A stretch of 23,260 nt of DNA from SKVL01 sp046542915 (lineage in GTDB: Bacteria; Patescibacteriota; Minisyncoccia; Phycocordibacterales; CSBR16-193), in contig JBKHAI010000007.1 in assembly GCA_046542915.1 (NCBI GenBank), positions 1 to 23,260 on the forward strand. The letters are read 5' to 3'. Every line of letters starts with the position of its first letter. Position 1 is the stretch's first letter. The notes beneath the pieces were generated by a model that was not told the DNA's origin, did not search any database, and saw only the letters and a list, made by a program, of their open reading frames with translations. Positions 1 to 7,166 of this stretch are shown piece after piece. Made by a program: the position numbers and the translations under genes.

Positions 1-38
1 TTTGCTTTGGACTCCGTGATCATTTGGGGCTCATTTTG

Positions 39-87
39 TATTGTACAAGACTTTTTCTTGTGAAAAAAGCTGTTTTTTCGTACAATA
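39..87 (+). repeat. inverted repeats upstream of hisS
   Basis: An 8-bp inverted repeat, TATTGTAC (39-46) and GTACAATA (80-87), brackets the hisS promoter, with its right arm covering the -10 box. Two further hairpins lie inside: ACAAGA/TCTTGT (45-50 with 56-61) and GAAAAAA/TTTTTTC (62-68 with 73-79). They could be an operator, or the tail of a terminator for a gene left of the window. The role is inferred only. Confidence 0.45.
58..86 (+). promoter_or_regulatory. hisS promoter, predicted leaderless start
   Basis: The -35 box is TTGTGA (58-63), followed by a 17-bp spacer and a -10 box TACAAT (81-86, five of six consensus bases). Only 7 nt separate the -10 box from the ATG at 94, so transcription should begin at or next to the start codon. 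No Shine-Dalgarno is present. Confidence 0.6.
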
Positions 88-93
88 CTATGC

Positions 94-1392
94 ATGCCTA
101 AGAAATCCAAACTTTCTACAGATAATTATAAAGGGGTTCGTGACTTTTACCCGGAGGATCACCAAGCACAAAGATACATCTACTCCAAAGCCGAAGAGGT
201 CGTGGAGAAATTCGGTTACCAAGAATACAACGCCTCTCCTTTAGAATACCATGAAATATACAAAGCCAAATCGGGTGAGGAGATCACCGAAGAGCAAACC
301 TACACCTTTAAGGATAGAGGGGGGCGAATTGTTTCACTACGACCGGAGATGACCCCCACTGCCGCCAGAATGGTAGCCAAAAAAAGCCGTGAACTACGCT
401 TTCCGGTACGTTGGTACTCCATAACCAATATCTTCCGGTATGAAAATCCGCAAAAAGGACGCCTCCGTGAACACTATCAACTCAACGCCGACATCTTCGG
501 TGGCACCTCCGAAGAAGCTGATATGGAGATGATATTTTTGGTTAATGAGATAATGAATAATTTCGGAGCAACTCCAAAAGATTTTACTATCTACATCAAC
601 GACCGCCGCATTCTTCAAGAACTTTTTACGATCTACGAGATCGAAAAAAGCACCGGTCATCAGATATCAAAACTTTTAGACAAGAAAGATAAAATGAGTG
701 AAAGTGCTTTTCAAGAAGAGATGCTTAGATATTTAGATCCGGAGACAACCGAAGATCTTTTAAACGATCTATCCTCGTCGGCAAATATCTTGGCAAAACT
801 GGATAAGAATAATCCGGCTATGAGCCGTATGATGGAGATCCTCGGAAAACTTCAAGAAGTGGGAGTTTCCAATGTTTCTTTTGAACCAACTCTGGTTCGC
901 GGTTTTGATTACTACACCGGATTAGTGTTTGAAGTAACAGATACCGACCCTTCTAATCCCAGATCTTTATTCGGAGGAGGCAGATACGATTCTCTTGTTT
1001 CTCATTTTAGCGACCGCGATATACCGGCGGTAGGATTTGGGCTAGGTGATGTTCGCCTGTTGGAATTCTTAAAGATCCATTCCTTATTACCACAATACAC
1101 TCCAACGACAGACCTGGTAATATGCCGCGCCGGAAATTATTCCTATACCGAAAGTCATACTTTGGCGAGTTCTTTTCGTGATCAAGACATCAGAACTGAA
1201 GTAGACATTAGCGGTAAGAAATTAAAAGACCAGATCAGTTCCGTTTCCAAAAAAAATATTCCGTTCGTCGCAGTAATGGGTGAAAAAGAGGAGCAAAAGG
1301 AAAAGATCAACATCAAACACCTTCCTTCAGGAGAAGAAAGAACGCTCTCTCTAGAAGATGCTTGCGTCTGGATAAAAGAGACTTTGAAATAA
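94..1392 (+). CDS. hisS: histidyl-tRNA synthetase
   Basis: Charges tRNA-His with histidine using ATP; cytoplasmic class II synthetase, usually a homodimer. The 432 residues match the family length. Visible signatures: LRPEMTPT (83-90, ATP/histidine pocket), class II motif 2 around residues 107-136 with FRYE and REHYQ, the histidine-specific LVRGFDYYTG (Arg269), GGGRYD at 294-299, the motif 3 region GFGLGDVRLLEF, and a C-terminal anticodon-binding domain (about 335-432). The motif 2 wording (REHYQ rather than the REFHQ common in bacteria) and LRPEMTP look closer to the archaeal/eukaryotic-like HisRS branch; this is by eye. The ATG at 94 is chosen because the -10 box sits 7 nt upstream and the family's N-terminal region follows directly. 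The exonuclease gene starts 12 nt after the stop and is probably cotranscribed. Confidence 0.96.
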   Translation: MPKKSKLSTDNYKGVRDFYPEDHQAQRYIYSKAEEVVEKFGYQEYNASPLEYHEIYKAKSGEEITEEQTYTFKDRGGRIVSLRPEMTPTAARMVAKKSRELRFPVRWYSITNIFRYENPQKGRLREHYQLNADIFGGTSEEADMEMIFLVNEIMNNFGATPKDFTIYINDRRILQELFTIYEIEKSTGHQISKLLDKKDKMSESAFQEEMLRYLDPETTEDLLNDLSSSANILAKLDKNNPAMSRMMEILGKLQEVGVSNVSFEPTLVRGFDYYTGLVFEVTDTDPSNPRSLFGGGRYDSLVSHFSDRDIPAVGFGLGDVRLLEFLKIHSLLPQYTPTTDLVICRAGNYSYTESHTLASSFRDQDIRTEVDISGKKLKDQISSVSKKNIPFVAVMGEKEEQKEKINIKHLPSGEERTLSLEDACVWIKETLK

Positions 1393-1404
1393 AGAGAAAT
1401 AAAT

Positions 1405-1983
1405 ATGACCAATAAAATAGTATTTGATATAGAGACAAAAAATACCTTTTACGATATTGAATCCAACGATCCGGCTGACCTGGATATTTCGTTGGTGGGG
1501 ATCTACGACTCCAGTGATGATACCTTTCATTCCTACCTGGAGGACGAATTGGGGGAACTCTGGAAAAGAATTGAAAAGACCGATATATTGATAGGTTATA
1601 ATTCCGATCATTTTGATATACCTCTTTTGAATTCCTATTATCCCGGAGACCTTTCCAGTATTAAGAGCATAGATCTGATGAAAGAGCTGAAGAACGTTGC
1701 CGGTAGAAGGGTCAAACTGGACGACGTTGCTCATGCGACTCTCGGTAAGAAGAAATCCGGCCACGGACTTCAAGCAATAACGTGGTGGCGCCAGGGCGAG
1801 TTGGAGAAGATCCGTGACTACTGTCTTGAAGATGTAGACATAACCAAAAAGATCTATGAGTACGTCTTAGAAAACGGATCCATCAAATACATAGAAAAAG
1901 GAAGGACCCGCATAATACCAATCGATACTTCCAATTGGGAAAACAAAAGCGAATCAGCTATGACACATACCTTACCCATTTAA
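1405..1983 (+). CDS. RNase H-like DEDDy 3'-5' exonuclease (YprB-type)
   Basis: Predicted 3'-5' exonuclease of the DnaQ-like/RNase H fold, 192 residues and single-domain. The ExoI motif is FDIET (Asp8, Glu10), ExoII is NSDHFD (Asp71), and ExoIII is YCLED (Tyr139, Asp143), so all four acidic residues and the tyrosine of the DEDDy type are present. This wording resembles the YprB-like RNase_H_2 group more than DNA polymerase proofreading subunits. Whether the substrate is DNA or RNA cannot be read from the sequence. It lies 12 nt after hisS and 6 nt before the DsbA-like gene, on the same strand, with no terminator between them, suggesting a three-gene transcript. The upstream AAAGAGAAA is at best a poor ribosome site. 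About 40 residues follow the catalytic core. Confidence 0.85.
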   Translation: MTNKIVFDIETKNTFYDIESNDPADLDISLVGIYDSSDDTFHSYLEDELGELWKRIEKTDILIGYNSDHFDIPLLNSYYPGDLSSIKSIDLMKELKNVAGRRVKLDDVAHATLGKKKSGHGLQAITWWRQGELEKIRDYCLEDVDITKKIYEYVLENGSIKYIEKGRTRIIPIDTSNWENKSESAMTHTLPI

Positions 1984-1989
1984 TTTTAT

Positions 1990-2766
1990 ATGGATAATCA
2001 AAAACTAATACCTTTAGCAGTAATAATCGCAGGATCAATAATCACCGTTTCTATGCTTTACTCCAGGGATCTGTCTTTAAATTTTTTTCAAGACGAAGAA
2101 CCGAATGAAGCAGAAGTTGAGGACGTATCCGAACCACGGCCCGAGGAGCCAATGCTGGGTGATCCCGAAGCTCCTGTTGTATTTATAGAATACTCTGACA
2201 CCGAATGCCCTTTTTCTTTGGAATTCAAAAAAGAAAGAGATAAGATCATCAGTTCTTATGGGGAAAGTGGTGAGATCGCTTGGATATATAGGACAGTTTC
2301 TTCCATAAATGAAACATCAATGGAAAAGGCACTGGCCATTGAGTGCATGGCAGAGGAAGCTCCGGACCACAGATACTGGAGATTTTTAGAGAATGTACAA
2401 ACAATGGAACTCCCCGATGAAGAACGATCAGAAGAAAATTCCAGCATACAAAGTCTTACAAGGGAAGCGGAAAAAGAGAACATCTCTAAAAAAGAGATCA
2501 CCGAATGTATTGAAGAAGCTACTTACGCCGACAGGATCAAAAGAAATACCCAAGAAATATTAGCAGTGGGAGCCGAAGCAACACCTTTTACCATAATTTT
2601 TGCTCCTCAAAAGATATCCGGCTCCCAAGAAGCTGAGATAAATTCTACATTAGAGGAAATTCCGGTAGATAAATTCACCATCCCCCCTGACAACAATAGG
2701 ATCTATATAAAAGGATTAGTGCCTAGTGATCTTATAATTGAACTGATAGAAATACTTGTTCCTTAA
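1990..2766 (+). CDS. membrane-anchored DsbA-like thioredoxin-fold protein, CPFS active site
   Basis: A 258-residue protein with one N-terminal membrane helix (about 5-24), an acidic linker (35-53) and a DsbA-like thioredoxin domain facing outside. The core opening, GDPEAPVVFIEYSDTECPF, is typical of the family, and the cis-proline loop is present (EATPF, Pro199). The usual CPxC motif is CPFS: Cys73 is kept but the second cysteine is Ser76 (codon TCT). Other cysteines are Cys119 and Cys173. A single-cysteine site would favour isomerase-like or mixed-disulfide chemistry, or Cys73 may pair with Cys119 or Cys173; that is inference. It is the last gene of the hisS run, and its stop overlaps that of the convergent helicase gene. 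No Shine-Dalgarno is visible. Confidence 0.85.
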   Translation: MDNQKLIPLAVIIAGSIITVSMLYSRDLSLNFFQDEEPNEAEVEDVSEPRPEEPMLGDPEAPVVFIEYSDTECPFSLEFKKERDKIISSYGESGEIAWIYRTVSSINETSMEKALAIECMAEEAPDHRYWRFLENVQTMELPDEERSEENSSIQSLTREAEKENISKKEITECIEEATYADRIKRNTQEILAVGAEATPFTIIFAPQKISGSQEAEINSTLEEIPVDKFTIPPDNNRIYIKGLVPSDLIIELIEILVP

Positions 2767-5700
2767 AGCTCTTTGGTTTTGAAAATCGTTCGCATTTTAC
2801 AATATTCACACTTGGGGTCATCACATCCTTTTTCCAAAAAGGATAGGTCATAAACATCTCTGGCCATACCGGCAATGGTATCTTTTAGTTCATTGACCTC
2901 TTTCTCTGTTACACTGAACGATTCTTTTTTATATTTACCGCTTTTATTGGGTTCGATAAAATCAATAACTCCTTCACTCATGGTGCCTTCAATTTCACGT
3001 GAATGATCAATTAAAAGTTTATAAAATATTAGCTGACGTTTAATAGCTCCGTCGGAATTTTGGGTTTTCCCTTCTATCACGTTTCTACTTTTGGGAGTTC
3101 CGGTCTTATAATCAATGACGACCAGATCTCTCTCACCTTCTATTTTATCTATTTTTCCGCTTAGGATGATAGGTTTTGGAAGAAAATCAAACTCTAATGA
3201 TACATCCCTTACAGATCTTTCAGTAACAATGTCCCTTCTCCAACTGCCACGATAGTGATCATAATAACCACTCAGAGCTTTTTCACCTTTTTCTTTTAGT
3301 AATTGCTCGTCATTCTCCGTTAACGGCTGACGGGAAAGAGATCTATAAAAAGATGTAAGCAGAAGCTCCTTATCGGGATCACCTCCTTCGCGATAAATAT
3401 CAAAAAAATCCTTCAAGGCTTCGTGGACCGCCGTACCAAATCTTTGCACCAGTGTATAAGTTCCCGGAACACGGATCAAATTTTCATAAAAGTATTTCCA
3501 TGGGCATTCTAAATAGGAATTTAGAGCTGTCACCGACAAGGTTTGAGAAAGAAAGGTCTCTTGTATGTACTCTTTTTCTTTTAATGAGAGACCACTTGGT
3601 AATGATGGTTTAATAAACAAAGTATTTTCTTTAACTTGCTCCTCTTCATTCTTTACATCCTGATGGCAGACATTTTCTTCACTTTCCAAATCAGCCAAAA
3701 ATATAGATGGCAGTTGTTCCTTACCGTCTTCACGAAGTTCGGGGTAACTAATAAAGACCTTTTTTCGTGCTCTGGTTAAAGCAACATAAAAAAGCCTCCT
3801 TTCGTCTTCATCATCACCGATATTTTCTATAGCGGAAAAACGAGACGGTAAATGGAAATATACCCCTCTACGTCTATTACCCCATTTTTTATTGGCAGCA
3901 TTTACAATAAAAACATGATCGAATTCCCGACCCTTGGAAGCATGAGCTGTCAACAACTCCACCCTGCCGGTAAATTCCACTTCAGAGGCTTTTAAGGGTA
4001 AACTATATGACTCCATGGTCTGTAAATGATCCAAAAAACTAGCCAGAGTAGCATTTTTATTATCTTCCGCAAATCTCTCCGCTTCTTTGAACAGATCTTT
4101 TAATCTAGAGACCGCGATGGCACTTTGTGAAGATCCAAAGGCATCATTAAAGACCCGAGATCGATATATTAGCTTCTCTAAAAGAGGCATAAGTCCTCCC
4201 AACTCCCGAGATCCTGCCACCCATTCCTTTACGATATCGAAAACTTCAACAACCGACGAAATATCAGAAACTCCGGCGGCTTCTATATTTTTTTTATCTT
4301 CCAGGACCCAGCTAAGGTCTTTTCTAACCAAAGAGGCATACTTGCTTATCCTTAGAACATCCAAGGGATCAAGATCGGCAAAACCGAGATATAATGCTTG
4401 AAAAAGTTTTTCGTTATCAAGTGGATCACAAGCCGCCGCCATTAGAGTCATTGTTTTCTTTATTAAAGGATCTTCAAAAAGATCCTTATTGGATCTGGTT
4501 ATAAATGGTATCTCCATCTTCTCCAAACCTTTGGCCAGGTCCTTGGAATCCTTATGTTCCCTGTATATTACGGCTATTTCATCCAACGGCACCCCCTCTT
4601 CGATCAGATCTTTTATTTTTCGTGCTATCGCCAAACTCTCCCCCCATCGGCTTTTGCAATCCATTATCAGAAGAGGTTCCTTTTCATGACCCGAGCTGGC
4701 CTTAAGTGGCTGATGGACACCTTTTTTAAAAAGTTCACCGCTTTCTATAAGTTCCTGAGAAACATCAAGGATCGTTTGCTGAGAACGATAATTATCAGTC
4801 AAGTGAATTAATTTTATGTTCGGATAAATATTCTTAAAATACATAAAATTATCAAAAGAAGCCCCCTGAAAACGGAAGATCGCCTGTTTTTCGTCACCCA
4901 CGATAAAGAGGTTGGGGTCTTCATGAAAAGATGATATCTCTTTAATAACACGATTTTGAGCTTGATTGGCATCTTGATGTTCGTCAGCCAGAAGATAATG
5001 GTTCTCTTCTTGAACCATCATGGAAAACTCTTTATCGTTCTCCATTTTTTTGACCACCTCCAAGATCATGTCATTATAATCATAATTATGTCTGTCCCTT
5101 AGGTATCTTTGGTATTCTTTAAAAACGTGAACAAGTTCTTTGTTTTTTTCTATATCATTAAAGCTTCGTAAGTACTTGCCCTTCATCTCTCCCGCGTATT
5201 TTCCTTTTGTATGATAAAGATCATCGCTGGCTTTCAATATCTCCTCTTCTTCGATCACCGCCTTTTCCAGATCATCAGGTTCCAAACCTTCCCTCTTTAG
5301 AGTATTTATGGCGCCAAGCAAGTTTTTGACATTATGAAACGGGCTTCCAACCGGCACTAAATACTTAAACGACCCGTCAGAAAGGATCGCTTCAATTATC
5401 TCCACCTGACCTGACTCTGAGATATGAGTTGCTCCCGTTATTGAAGGAAATTTTTCCGGGAATTCGTTTATAAGAAAATTACAAAAGCTGTGAAATGTAT
5501 AGATCTTCACCCTATTAGCATCCGGTCCTATTATTTTTGCAAGCGATCTCTGCATAGATATGACACCGCTCTCAGTAAAGGTCAAAGCCAGGATATTCTC
5601 CGGTGCGGTATCGGTGTGGTAAAGAATAGAGGCAATACGCATCACCAACACCGTGGTCTTACCGGTACCGGGACCCGCTATCACCATCACAGGTCCTTCT

Positions 5701-5777
5701 ATATTATCAACTGCCTCTTTCTGAGAAGAATTCAGTTTCTTATACCGTTCCTTAAATATTTCATTAAATTCACTCAT
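2763..5777 (-). CDS. UvrD/PcrA-family helicase fused to a PD-(D/E)XK Fe-S nuclease
   Basis: A 1004-residue superfamily 1A helicase for DNA repair or double-strand end processing. The Q motif and Walker A (GPGTGKTT, 35-42) open the protein. Motif II is DEHQD (Asp265, Glu266), motif III is VGDEKQAIFRFQG, motif V is TAHASKGREF and motif VI is YVALTRAR. The C-terminal third is a RecB/AddB-type nuclease: His785 (AVHEAL), Asp877 (GKIDKIE), and Asp889 with Lys891 (IDYKTG). Four cysteines, Cys758 (ECPWKYFY) and Cys985, Cys990, Cys993 (CDDPKCEYC), are spaced one plus three as in the iron-sulfur clamp of AddB and Cas4. All catalytic positions look intact. It resembles an AddA-like helicase carrying an AddB-like nuclease in one chain; no partner subunit is in the window. 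It has its own predicted leaderless promoter and follows the rpoD terminator. Confidence 0.92.
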   Translation of the reverse strand: MSEFNEIFKERYKKLNSSQKEAVDNIEGPVMVIAGPGTGKTTVLVMRIASILYHTDTAPENILALTFTESGVISMQRSLAKIIGPDANRVKIYTFHSFCNFLINEFPEKFPSITGATHISESGQVEIIEAILSDGSFKYLVPVGSPFHNVKNLLGAINTLKREGLEPDDLEKAVIEEEEILKASDDLYHTKGKYAGEMKGKYLRSFNDIEKNKELVHVFKEYQRYLRDRHNYDYNDMILEVVKKMENDKEFSMMVQEENHYLLADEHQDANQAQNRVIKEISSFHEDPNLFIVGDEKQAIFRFQGASFDNFMYFKNIYPNIKLIHLTDNYRSQQTILDVSQELIESGELFKKGVHQPLKASSGHEKEPLLIMDCKSRWGESLAIARKIKDLIEEGVPLDEIAVIYREHKDSKDLAKGLEKMEIPFITRSNKDLFEDPLIKKTMTLMAAACDPLDNEKLFQALYLGFADLDPLDVLRISKYASLVRKDLSWVLEDKKNIEAAGVSDISSVVEVFDIVKEWVAGSRELGGLMPLLEKLIYRSRVFNDAFGSSQSAIAVSRLKDLFKEAERFAEDNKNATLASFLDHLQTMESYSLPLKASEVEFTGRVELLTAHASKGREFDHVFIVNAANKKWGNRRRGVYFHLPSRFSAIENIGDDEDERRLFYVALTRARKKVFISYPELREDGKEQLPSIFLADLESEENVCHQDVKNEEEQVKENTLFIKPSLPSGLSLKEKEYIQETFLSQTLSVTALNSYLECPWKYFYENLIRVPGTYTLVQRFGTAVHEALKDFFDIYREGGDPDKELLLTSFYRSLSRQPLTENDEQLLKEKGEKALSGYYDHYRGSWRRDIVTERSVRDVSLEFDFLPKPIILSGKIDKIEGERDLVVIDYKTGTPKSRNVIEGKTQNSDGAIKRQLIFYKLLIDHSREIEGTMSEGVIDFIEPNKSGKYKKESFSVTEKEVNELKDTIAGMARDVYDLSFLEKGCDDPKCEYCKMRTIFKTKEL

Positions 5778-5784
5778 ATCAAGC

Positions 5785-5813
5785 AGTATAACTAAAAAAG
5801 ATCATTATGAGAA
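5785..5813 (-). promoter_or_regulatory. helicase-nuclease promoter, predicted leaderless start
   Basis: Reading the minus strand, the -10 box is TATACT (5790-5785), 7 nt before the ATG at 5777. A weak -35-like TTCTCA (5813-5808) lies 17 bp upstream. The spacing to the ATG matches that of hisS, dnaG and rpsP. No Shine-Dalgarno is present. Confidence 0.4.
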
Positions 5814-5815
5814 CA

Positions 5816-5849
5816 AAATTAAAACGCCCAAGAGTGGACGTTTTAATTT
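5816..5849 (-). terminator. rpoD intrinsic terminator
   Basis: An 11-bp perfect stem, AAATTAAAACG with CGTTTTAATTT, plus two inner C-G pairs around an AAGAGT loop. On the minus strand the stem leads into TTTTGTTC. It lies just after the rpoD stop and immediately before the helicase promoter. The stem is AT-rich, so strength is uncertain; it may also work on the plus strand. Confidence 0.65.
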
Positions 5850-5870
5850 AAGGTTTAAGATCAACAGTTT

Positions 5871-7145
5871 TTAATAATAACTCTTTAATTTTTCTATGTT
5901 CTTGTGTTGGCGGATCTTCTCATGGGCCTTCGCTTCAATTTGTCGGATCCGTTCCCGGGTTACTCCGAATTCTTGTCCCACTTCCTCTAAGGTGTGAGTG
6001 ATACTGTCTTGCAGTCCGTGCCTCATTTCCAATATCTTTCTTTCTTTTTCCGGCAGATCATCCAGGATCTCCTTAATTTGATCGGAAATAATTCGACGAG
6101 AAGTTGATTGCTCGGGAGAAATTATTTTATCGTCGGCAATAAAGTTACCCAAAGTTGATTTACCGTCGTCATCATCTCCCACCGGACTTTCAAGGGAAAC
6201 CGTGTTTTGGTCTATTTTTTCTATCTGGTGGATCTTGTCCACGTCAACATTCATTTCCGTAGCTATTTCTTCCGACAACGGATCACGACCCAGATCTTGA
6301 GAAAGACGACGAACTATCTGTTTGTATTTGGCAATGGTTTCCACCATATGAACCGGAACCCTTATGGTTCGGGATTGATCCGCCAACGAACGTGTAATGG
6401 CTTGTCTTATCCACCAAGTAGCGTAGGTAGAGAACTTATATCCTTTGGTCCAATCAAATTTCTCCACTGCTTTGAAAAGTCCCAGATTACCTTCTTGGAT
6501 CAGATCCAAGAGGGTCAGATCAGGGCTTCTGCCTACATATTTTTTGGCGATGGAAACTACCAGACGAAGATTGGATCTCATCAGTATCAGTTTGGCGTCC
6601 TCGTCGCCTTCTTGTATCCTTTTGGCCAGCTCTTTTTCCTGATCGCCGGTAATAAGCGGATGCTGGCCTATTTCCCTTAAGTACATCTGGATCGAGTCAT
6701 AAGAAGAATCCTCCCCAACACCCATTTTCTTTAATATCTCATTTTCCTCTTCGGGGTCATTTAAAAGATTACCTCCTTCCAGGACATCAACACCGGCTAT
6801 ACTGAATTTTTCATACAACTCTTCCAACAATACTATATTTTCTTCAATATTGGGAAAGTATTTAAGTATTTCATCAAAACTGACAAAACCACGATTTCTA
6901 CCTTTGGTCAAAAGTTCTTCAATTTTATCATTTAAAACCTTATCATCACTACTTGCAGTCTTTTTAACTTCGCTATCTTTTTTCTTTGCGGTTTTGCTAT
7001 CCTTATTTTGCCGAACGTTCGTCTTGTTGGAACTTTTTTCTGGATCTTTTTGCCGAGATGATCTGGAAGCCAAGCTACCTTTAGCTGACCCTCCTTTAAG
7101 AGCCTTATTCTCTGATCTTTTCTTTTGTTCTTTTTTCTCGGTCAT
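5871..7145 (-). CDS. rpoD: RNA polymerase primary sigma factor (sigma-70)
   Basis: Directs RNA polymerase to housekeeping promoters. 424 residues: a Lys/Ser-rich tail (1-66), a region 1.1-like segment (about 70-125), regions 1.2 to 2.4 (about 147-265) with YKFSTYATWWIRQAIT at 236-251, region 3 (about 266-340), and region 4 with TLEEVGQEFGVTRERIRQIE (385-404). The -10-reading helix and the -35-reading helix are essentially identical in wording to E. coli sigma-70, so TTGACA/TATAAT-type promoters are expected, and such boxes are indeed found in this window. It lies 21 nt after dnaG with no terminator between, as in the dnaG-rpoD half of the classical macromolecular synthesis operon. The basic tail is low-complexity and probably disordered. 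No Shine-Dalgarno is seen. Confidence 0.97.
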   Translation of the reverse strand: MTEKKEQKKRSENKALKGGSAKGSLASRSSRQKDPEKSSNKTNVRQNKDSKTAKKKDSEVKKTASSDDKVLNDKIEELLTKGRNRGFVSFDEILKYFPNIEENIVLLEELYEKFSIAGVDVLEGGNLLNDPEEENEILKKMGVGEDSSYDSIQMYLREIGQHPLITGDQEKELAKRIQEGDEDAKLILMRSNLRLVVSIAKKYVGRSPDLTLLDLIQEGNLGLFKAVEKFDWTKGYKFSTYATWWIRQAITRSLADQSRTIRVPVHMVETIAKYKQIVRRLSQDLGRDPLSEEIATEMNVDVDKIHQIEKIDQNTVSLESPVGDDDDGKSTLGNFIADDKIISPEQSTSRRIISDQIKEILDDLPEKERKILEMRHGLQDSITHTLEEVGQEFGVTRERIRQIEAKAHEKIRQHKNIEKLKSYY

Positions 7146-7166
7146 AATATTAAATATTTATTAAAA

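Noticed and set aside
1..38. Possible tRNA or tmRNA 3' end (GGACTCC motif)
   Set aside because: No CCA, no pairing acceptor strand in the window and no T-loop consensus; too little sequence to support an RNA gene.
1351..1773. 140-residue minus-strand frame opposite hisS and the exonuclease gene
   Set aside because: It crosses two well-supported genes on the other strand and has no family features.
6207..6680. 157-residue plus-strand frame opposite rpoD
   Set aside because: It is antisense to conserved sigma-factor coding sequence, with composition explained by the complementary codons.
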